A stretch of DNA of 64,000 bases from Sphingobacteriaceae bacterium (GTDB taxonomy: Bacteria; Bacteroidota; Bacteroidia; B-17B0; Aurantibacillaceae), in NCBI GenBank assembly GCA_947453445.1, contig CANGGP010000002.1, forward strand, positions 1-64,000, in the 5' to 3' direction. Made by a program: the position numbers and the translations under genes. Shown one piece after another: positions 59,355-64,000 of the stretch; position 1 is the first letter of the stretch; each line of letters begins with the position of its first letter. The notes under the pieces are model-generated. The model searched no databases. It had not been told where the DNA came from and was given only the letters and a program-made list of their open reading frames with translations.

Positions 59355-59362
59355 CAAATGTA
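59355..59362 (-). promoter_or_regulatory. -7 box TACATTTG before the T9SS protein gene
   Basis: TACATTTG matches TAnnTTTG and ends 17 bases before the ATG at 59337. No -33 is recognised. Confidence 0.45.
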
Positions 59363-59394
59363 ATAAAAAAAAGCTGTGTTTTTTGCGATGAATG

Positions 59395-60195
59395 TTAATT
59401 CAAAGAAAATACAAGGAGAGAGTCTTTAAAGGCTTGGTAAATCTTTCCGTTTCCATATTTGGCTTTATTGTTTTGTTTAAAGTATGGAATGCTTTTACAT
59501 GATTCTTCGAACAACTTTAAATTGTAGCTGCACATGCTGCTGTCTTTTTGATAATACAAAATATTATCGTTTACCTTAAAATGCCGAATAAAGCGAATAC
59601 CAATAAGCTTCACATATCCGCCAAACATATCGAATACATAAATGCCGTTATCAGGACAGTTGAGGTACAAATATCCATTGTGTTCGGTCATGAAGTTTGG
59701 ATTTAAATCGTTTTGCAAAACTTGTTTTAAATTGCCGGTATTGGCAATTTTTTGAGAGTTTTCGTTAAAACGCAAAAGCTCGTTGTTTTGTTTATTGTAA
59801 ATCCAAAAACTATTATTGGTGCTGCTGCAAACCAAATCACTTTGCTCGTAGCCTAAATTTACCAGTGAAACATTTTCGCTGTTGCCCGATAATTGGTTGT
59901 CGAGAAAAACAATTTGTTGCAAATCGCGGTAATACAACAAAATTTTTAGTGGATTGGTGGCATCCACCGAACTGATTTCACCCAATTGTAAATTGCTGTA
60001 CCTGGCAAATAATTTTCCGTTGGCATTGTATTTTTGTAATTCAGATTCATTGATCAAATACATGTTCCCTAAATTATCGACGTTAAAATCAGTAAATGCA
60101 GATTTTATTACAAGCGGTTTTTCATCCTTTTGCAAGGCAGGTGTATATGCACACAAGAGCATTACAGCGATTAAATATTTTAAATTCTTTTTAAT
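59395..60195 (-). CDS. Exported propeller-like protein, probable ATT start
   Basis: The tracked ATG at 60162 leaves a stunted signal (MLLCAYTPALQ). Reading from ATT at 60195, which overlaps the GH3 stop by one base (cATTAA), adds IKKNLKYLIAV. This gives a textbook signal peptide with Lys-rich n-region and 266 residues in total. The mature chain has several short beta-repeat-like blocks (AFTDFNVDNLGNMYLINESELQKYNANGKL, LYLNCPDNGIYVFDMFGGYVKLIGI, YYQKDSSMCSYNLKL). These suggest a small beta-propeller. I do not recognise a named family. It is coupled to the GH3-type gene, so it may act in the envelope with it. Confidence 0.65.
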   Translation of the reverse strand: MKKNLKYLIAVMLLCAYTPALQKDEKPLVIKSAFTDFNVDNLGNMYLINESELQKYNANGKLFARYSNLQLGEISSVDATNPLKILLYYRDLQQIVFLDNQLSGNSENVSLVNLGYEQSDLVCSSTNNSFWIYNKQNNELLRFNENSQKIANTGNLKQVLQNDLNPNFMTEHNGYLYLNCPDNGIYVFDMFGGYVKLIGIRFIRHFKVNDNILYYQKDSSMCSYNLKLFEESCKSIPYFKQNNKAKYGNGKIYQAFKDSLLVFSLN

Positions 60196-61705
60196 GGTTT
60201 TGTAAATTTAAAATTTCTTCAACCAAGTGCCTGTTATTGCTTAAACGCGGAATTTTAAATTGTCCGCCCATTTTGTTGTGTTTTTTTAGCCAAGTTAAAA
60301 AGCTGCCCGATTTCATTTTATTGATTTTAGGGGCATGTAACACATAATTATTGTAACGTTTGGCTTCATAATCGCTGTTTTGTTCTTTTAAGTATTTGTC
60401 TAAAACATCAACAAAAAAATCAAAATTATTGGGTTCTCTTTCAAACTCAATCAACCATTCGTGTGCGCCTGAATTTTCTTTCATAAAAATTGGGGCTACA
60501 GTATATTCTCGCACCAAGGCATGTGTTTTGTCGCAGGCCAAAGCCAAGGCTTCATCGGTGTTGTGTACCATTAGTTCCTCTCCAAAAACATTGATGTGTT
60601 GTTTGGTTCTGCCCGATATTTTAAAGCGATAAGGATTGGTACCTGTAAATTGAATCACATCGCCAATTTGATAACGCCATAAACCTGCATTTGTTGTGAT
60701 AATCAACGCATAATCAATGTTTGTTTTCACATCTTCTAAGCCGATTATCTTGTCGTAATTTTTTAGGTGCAAGTCTTTCAAGGCAATAAATTCATAAAAG
60801 ATGCCATAGTCTAACATCAACAACATTTCATCACTCTCCAATTGGTCTTGTATGCCAAAAAACCCTTCTGAAGCGCTGTACATTTGCATGAATTTTGTTT
60901 TTCGGTTGTCGAATAATTCTACAAATTGTTCTTTGTAAGGCGAAAAACTTACACCACCGTGAAAATATACTTCCAAGTTGGGCCAAATGTTTCGCAAGGT
61001 ATCAGCGCCTTTTTTTTCTAAAATGCGCTTGATTAAAACCAACATCCAACTGGGCACGCCTGCTAAGCTGGTTACATTTTCATTCATCATCAACAAGGCC
61101 ATTTTTTCAAGCTTGTTTTCCCATTCATCCATTAAGGCAATGTTCACATCGGGTGCCCTGAAAAATTCAGCCCACATCGGTAAATTTTGTATAATGATGG
61201 CACTTACATCACCATGAAATGATCGGTGATCTTCAAAAATATCTTCTTTGAAACTTCCACCCAAGGCTAAATTTTTTCCGGTGAACAATTGTGTTTCGCT
61301 GTTATTGTAACAGTGCAAAGTCACCATGTCGCGGCCTGCGTTATAATGGCAGCCATCAAGGCTTTCAACGCTTACGGGAATAAACTTACTTTTATCGGTG
61401 GTGCCGCTACTTTTGGCAAACCATTTAATATCGGTGTGCCACAATAAATTTTGTTCTCCTCGACGTGTTCTATCGATGTAAGGTTTTAAACTTTCATAAT
61501 CGTTTAAAGGCGTTTGATTTTTAAAGTGCTGGTAAGTTTCAATGTCTTTAAAGTGATGTTTGATGCCGTATTCCGTAGATTGCGCATCTTTCACCAAACT
61601 CAACAACCACTCATTCTGTACATCGTGCGGGTATTTGATAAAAAGCTCAATTTGATGCATGCGCTTTTTCATCAACCAACTCGCTATTGAATTAATGATG
61701 GCCAT
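60191..61705 (-). CDS. GH3 auxin-responsive promoter family protein (acyl-adenylating fold)
   Basis: The 504-residue protein is full length for bacterial GH3 homologues. Recognisable blocks are MHQIELFIKYPHDVQNEWLLSLVKDAQSTEYG, PYIDRTRRGEQNLLWHTDIKWFAKSSGTTDKSKFIPVS (the P-loop-like SSGTT motif of the ANL fold), FHGGVSFSPYKEQF, LDYGIFYEFIAL and RYQIGDVIQFTGTNPYRFKISGRTKQHINVFGEEL. Plant GH3 enzymes adenylate a carboxylic acid and couple it to an amino acid; the substrate of bacterial members is unknown. Its ATG overlaps the polX stop as TAATG and its stop overlaps the start of the exported protein gene. Confidence 0.88.
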   Translation of the reverse strand: MAIINSIASWLMKKRMHQIELFIKYPHDVQNEWLLSLVKDAQSTEYGIKHHFKDIETYQHFKNQTPLNDYESLKPYIDRTRRGEQNLLWHTDIKWFAKSSGTTDKSKFIPVSVESLDGCHYNAGRDMVTLHCYNNSETQLFTGKNLALGGSFKEDIFEDHRSFHGDVSAIIIQNLPMWAEFFRAPDVNIALMDEWENKLEKMALLMMNENVTSLAGVPSWMLVLIKRILEKKGADTLRNIWPNLEVYFHGGVSFSPYKEQFVELFDNRKTKFMQMYSASEGFFGIQDQLESDEMLLMLDYGIFYEFIALKDLHLKNYDKIIGLEDVKTNIDYALIITTNAGLWRYQIGDVIQFTGTNPYRFKISGRTKQHINVFGEELMVHNTDEALALACDKTHALVREYTVAPIFMKENSGAHEWLIEFEREPNNFDFFVDVLDKYLKEQNSDYEAKRYNNYVLHAPKINKMKSGSFLTWLKKHNKMGGQFKIPRLSNNRHLVEEILNLQNH

Positions 61706-63309
61706 TATTTTTTAAATGCTGTATAAAGTTCATTCAGTGAAAGTGCATTTAAACAATGTTCCTTCGATAACATGCCTTTTCTGGCCACACAAACACCATA
61801 ATACATGTCGTGAAAGCCTTCCATTTGGTGTGCATCAGGATTGATGGATATTTTAACACCCTTTTCAAGGCAATACGGAATCCAACGCCAATCAATATCT
61901 AAGCGATAAGGATGCGCGTTTAATTCAATGCTTACATTGTTTGCGGCACAGGCATCAATAATTAATTGATGATTGATGGGATAACCCGGGCGGGCCAATA
62001 ATAATCGCCCTGTTGGATGGCCTAATATACTGGTATAAGGATTTTCGATGGCTTTGATTAAACGTTGATTGGCTTTTTCTTCGCTCATTTTTAAGTTCGA
62101 ATGCACCGAGGCAACTACAAAATCAAATGTTTTTAAAATATCGTCAGAATAATCCAATGAACCGTCGTTTAAAATATCACTTTCAATGCCTTTTAATATT
62201 TTAAAATTTTGGTATTGCGCATTGAGCTGATCTATTTCTGCCTGCTGGGCCAAAACCCGCTCAACACTTAAGCCATTGGCATAAAAGGCCGATTTTGAAT
62301 GGTCGCAAATACCGAAATATTCATAACCCAAGGATTGGCAATAATCGGCCATTTCTTTCAAGGTATTCACACCATCGCTATAGGTTGAGTGGTTGTGTAA
62401 AATGCCTTTTAGATCTTTTAATTCAATTAAATTTGGAATTTTATTTTGTTTGGCAGCATCAACCTCCGTTAGTCCCTCGCGTAATTCGCTTTGAATGAAT
62501 GGCAAGCCAAGTTTGGCGTATACCGCCGACTCGTCGCTGTAATAGGCTGGCGCCAAACTGCCAAAATTTATTTTTTCGAGGTGTTCATTTGTTGAACTGC
62601 CTTCGATGCACTTGTAATAAAATTGATTGGCTTCACAAAAGTGATAGTTTATTTTTAAAGGAATCAACTGCTCCAAAGCCGAATAATCTTTTTGCAGTGT
62701 TTGATCAATTAAAATATCGATGCTGTCAATTACTTCCAGTTTGCGAGCCATGGCACCAATTAATGCTATTTGAACATTTTTTTCATTTGCTCTTATGGCA
62801 TCAATGAGTTGATAAACCGGCTTTTCCAATGCCGCATAATGAAATTTATTGTTGTTCGAAATTTTAAATTCTATGCTTTGTTTTACGGCCTTTTGCGTTT
62901 TATCACCAAATCCTTTCAATGTCACCAATCGGTTTTCGTTGCAAGCATATAATAATTCACCAACACTTTCAATGTTTAATTCCTGCCACAGGGCCCGAAC
63001 TTTTTTCGGACCAAGGCCTTTAATGCCCATCATGTCGATAACGCCTGCGGGTGTTTTGTCAACCAATTCTCTAAGCTCTTTTAATTCGCCTTGTTCAAGC
63101 AACTCCATGATTTTGGCTGCCATGCTCTTGCCGATGCCTTCAATGCTTTCAATGTCACTTTTCGTTTTTCCTTCAAAATGATACCGCAGTTTATTGAGCT
63201 TAAATGCCGCATTGGCATAAGCTTTCGACTTAAAAGGATTGTCTTCGTGCAAATCAATTAATTTGCCGGTTAATTCGAGGCTTTCAATTATTTCGTCATC
63301 GCCCATCAT
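61705..63309 (-). CDS. PolX-family protein with degenerate polymerase site and PHP domain
   Basis: From ATG 63309, overlapping ispD, the protein has 534 residues. The N-terminal HhH region (FKSKAYANAAFKLNKL, SIEGIGKSMAAKIMELLEQGEL, MMGIKGLGPKKVRALW) matches DNA polymerase X. The polymerase palm motif normally GS-x-R-R-x(6)-D-x-D reads GAMARKLEVIDSID, replacing the Ser of GS and the first Asp. The C-terminal PHP domain is intact in sequence (LHNHSTYSDGVNTL, YFGICDHSKSA, VVASVHSN, LGHPTGRL, ELNAHPYRLD, SINPDAH), so 3-prime exonuclease or phosphoesterase activity is plausible. It sits between ispD and the GH3 gene with overlaps on both sides. Confidence 0.88.
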   Translation of the reverse strand: MMGDDEIIESLELTGKLIDLHEDNPFKSKAYANAAFKLNKLRYHFEGKTKSDIESIEGIGKSMAAKIMELLEQGELKELRELVDKTPAGVIDMMGIKGLGPKKVRALWQELNIESVGELLYACNENRLVTLKGFGDKTQKAVKQSIEFKISNNNKFHYAALEKPVYQLIDAIRANEKNVQIALIGAMARKLEVIDSIDILIDQTLQKDYSALEQLIPLKINYHFCEANQFYYKCIEGSSTNEHLEKINFGSLAPAYYSDESAVYAKLGLPFIQSELREGLTEVDAAKQNKIPNLIELKDLKGILHNHSTYSDGVNTLKEMADYCQSLGYEYFGICDHSKSAFYANGLSVERVLAQQAEIDQLNAQYQNFKILKGIESDILNDGSLDYSDDILKTFDFVVASVHSNLKMSEEKANQRLIKAIENPYTSILGHPTGRLLLARPGYPINHQLIIDACAANNVSIELNAHPYRLDIDWRWIPYCLEKGVKISINPDAHQMEGFHDMYYGVCVARKGMLSKEHCLNALSLNELYTAFKK

Positions 63310-63991
63310 CACAAAACGCTTTAGCAATAATTAAATCAGAAGGTGTAGTAATCTTAATATTCTCAACATTGCCTTCTACCAAGTTGATTTTTTCTCCGGC
63401 AGTTTCAAGTACCGAAGCGTCGTCGGTAAAGGCCAATCGATATGTTTGATCAAATGCTTTACGGATAACACTCAATTCAAAGCATTGGGGTGTTTGAATA
63501 ATTTTAAATGCATCGCGGTTTACAATATGACTGCCTGAGGTGTTCATCTCCCGCAAACTTTCATGTATTGATAAACATGGTGTGGCATTGCCCAGTTTTG
63601 CGGCAGTTTGATAACAGTTAGTAATGGTGGCAATCGAAACAAAAGGACGTGCGGCATCATGAATGCCAACAATGCCTGTTTCATTTTCCAAACAATTCAA
63701 TCCGTTTTTTACGGAATCAAATCTGGTGGCGCCACCCAAGCATATTTTAATTTTACCAACATCAATAGTCGATTCTTTCAGTGTTTCGATGAGCAATGCT
63801 TGGTAATCGGCATGCACCACAATTACCATGTTGATTTCAGGATTGTATGTGAAAAATTTTTCGATGGTTCTTGTGATAATTGGCTTCCCCAATATTCGCA
63901 TGAACTGTTTAGGCACATCGCTTTTCATGCGTGTTCCGCTTCCTCCGGCAACTATAATCACATGTTGTTTCAAAATCTTTACATTATTCAA
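63296..63991 (-). CDS. ispD: 2-C-methyl-D-erythritol 4-phosphate cytidylyltransferase
   Basis: The 231-residue protein begins MNNVKILKQHVIIVAGGSGTRMKSDVPKQFMRILGKPIITRTIEKF. It has the glycine-rich nucleotide loop and the Arg and Lys of AGGxGxRM...PKQF. Further blocks are VVHADY, LGGATRFDSVKNGL, IHDAARPFVS, and TDDASVLETAGEKINLVEGNVENIKITTPSDL. It adds CMP to MEP in the non-mevalonate isoprenoid pathway. Length is typical. The ATG at 63991 is near the window edge, so the promoter is not seen. The end overlaps the polX start by 14 bases. Confidence 0.96.
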   Translation of the reverse strand: MNNVKILKQHVIIVAGGSGTRMKSDVPKQFMRILGKPIITRTIEKFFTYNPEINMVIVVHADYQALLIETLKESTIDVGKIKICLGGATRFDSVKNGLNCLENETGIVGIHDAARPFVSIATITNCYQTAAKLGNATPCLSIHESLREMNTSGSHIVNRDAFKIIQTPQCFELSVIRKAFDQTYRLAFTDDASVLETAGEKINLVEGNVENIKITTPSDLIIAKAFCDDGR

Positions 63992-64000
63992 TTTCTAATA

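Overview
The window is AT-rich DNA from a member of the Bacteroidota. The signs are four secreted proteins with C-terminal type IX secretion (T9SS) sorting domains, a GldH gliding lipoprotein next to a RicT/PSP1 protein, an OMP_b-brl outer-membrane receptor, a DUF4175 protein, and promoter-like TTTG-N17-19-TAnnTTTG elements with few Shine-Dalgarno sequences. Genus and family cannot be resolved from the sequence alone; Flavobacteriales or a neighbouring order is plausible. No rRNA, tRNA, CRISPR array, prophage or full-length insertion sequence was recognised. The window is chromosomal housekeeping DNA broken by short repeat-rich intergenic regions.

Layout. 0-4 kb: tail of a glycosyltransferase, a polysaccharide flippase and a large T9SS-secreted protein. 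4-6.7 kb (minus): rsmA and prfB, the latter with the classic programmed +1 frameshift, then an HTTM-type membrane protein. 6.8-12.3 kb (plus): a GT87 mannosyltransferase-like protein, then an overlapping set of FG-GAP T9SS protein, cytochrome/beta-propeller lipoprotein and DCC thioredoxin-like protein. 12.3-19.6 kb: comF, a coiled-coil membrane protein, and a two-gene minus-strand operon of a TPR-caspase-like protease followed by a beta-propeller sensor with a SpoIIE/PP2C phosphatase. 19.7-26 kb: M43 metalloprotease plus lipoprotein, B12-binding radical SAM protein, DUF1801/YdeI protein, two small exported proteins and a MITE-like element. 26-29 kb: VWA protein and MoxR-like AAA+ ATPase. 29-36 kb: ribH, a TPR membrane protein, recF, two mosaic paralogous lipoproteins embedded in duplicated asnS 3-prime ends, asnS, a decayed nucleotidyltransferase module, and an array of hairpin elements built around copies of the tail of a small gene. 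36.3-45 kb: AddB-like nuclease, a 1.26-kb noncoding region with a strong multibranch fold, mutS2, a DUF349 protein, gmk. 45-49 kb (plus): outer-membrane receptor, folB, thiL. 49-64 kb (minus): gldH, ricT/PSP1, a D-cysteine desulfhydrase-like PLP enzyme, a TPR protein, an anti-sigma-type ATPase, DUF4175, a T9SS protein, a propeller-like exported protein, a GH3-family protein, a PolX/PHP protein and ispD.

How the genes fit together. The metabolic genes (ribH, folB, thiL, ispD, gmk, asnS) and repair genes (recF, addB-like, mutS2, polX) are standard chromosomal functions. The envelope genes form the Bacteroidota surface programme. Two signalling-type loci stand out: the caspase/propeller-phosphatase operon and the MoxR/VWA pair.

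The most unusual observations are: (1) a set of genes whose start codon lies only 3-5 nt after a TAnnTTTG -7 box, predicting leaderless mRNAs; (2) two independent loci, asnS and the gene at 36048, where the 3-prime end of a gene is repeated next to inserted DNA; (3) a GC-richer multibranch RNA/DNA fold at 39934-40046; (4) divergent genes whose ATG codons overlap each other at 36291-36294; (5) a probable ATT start codon at 60195.
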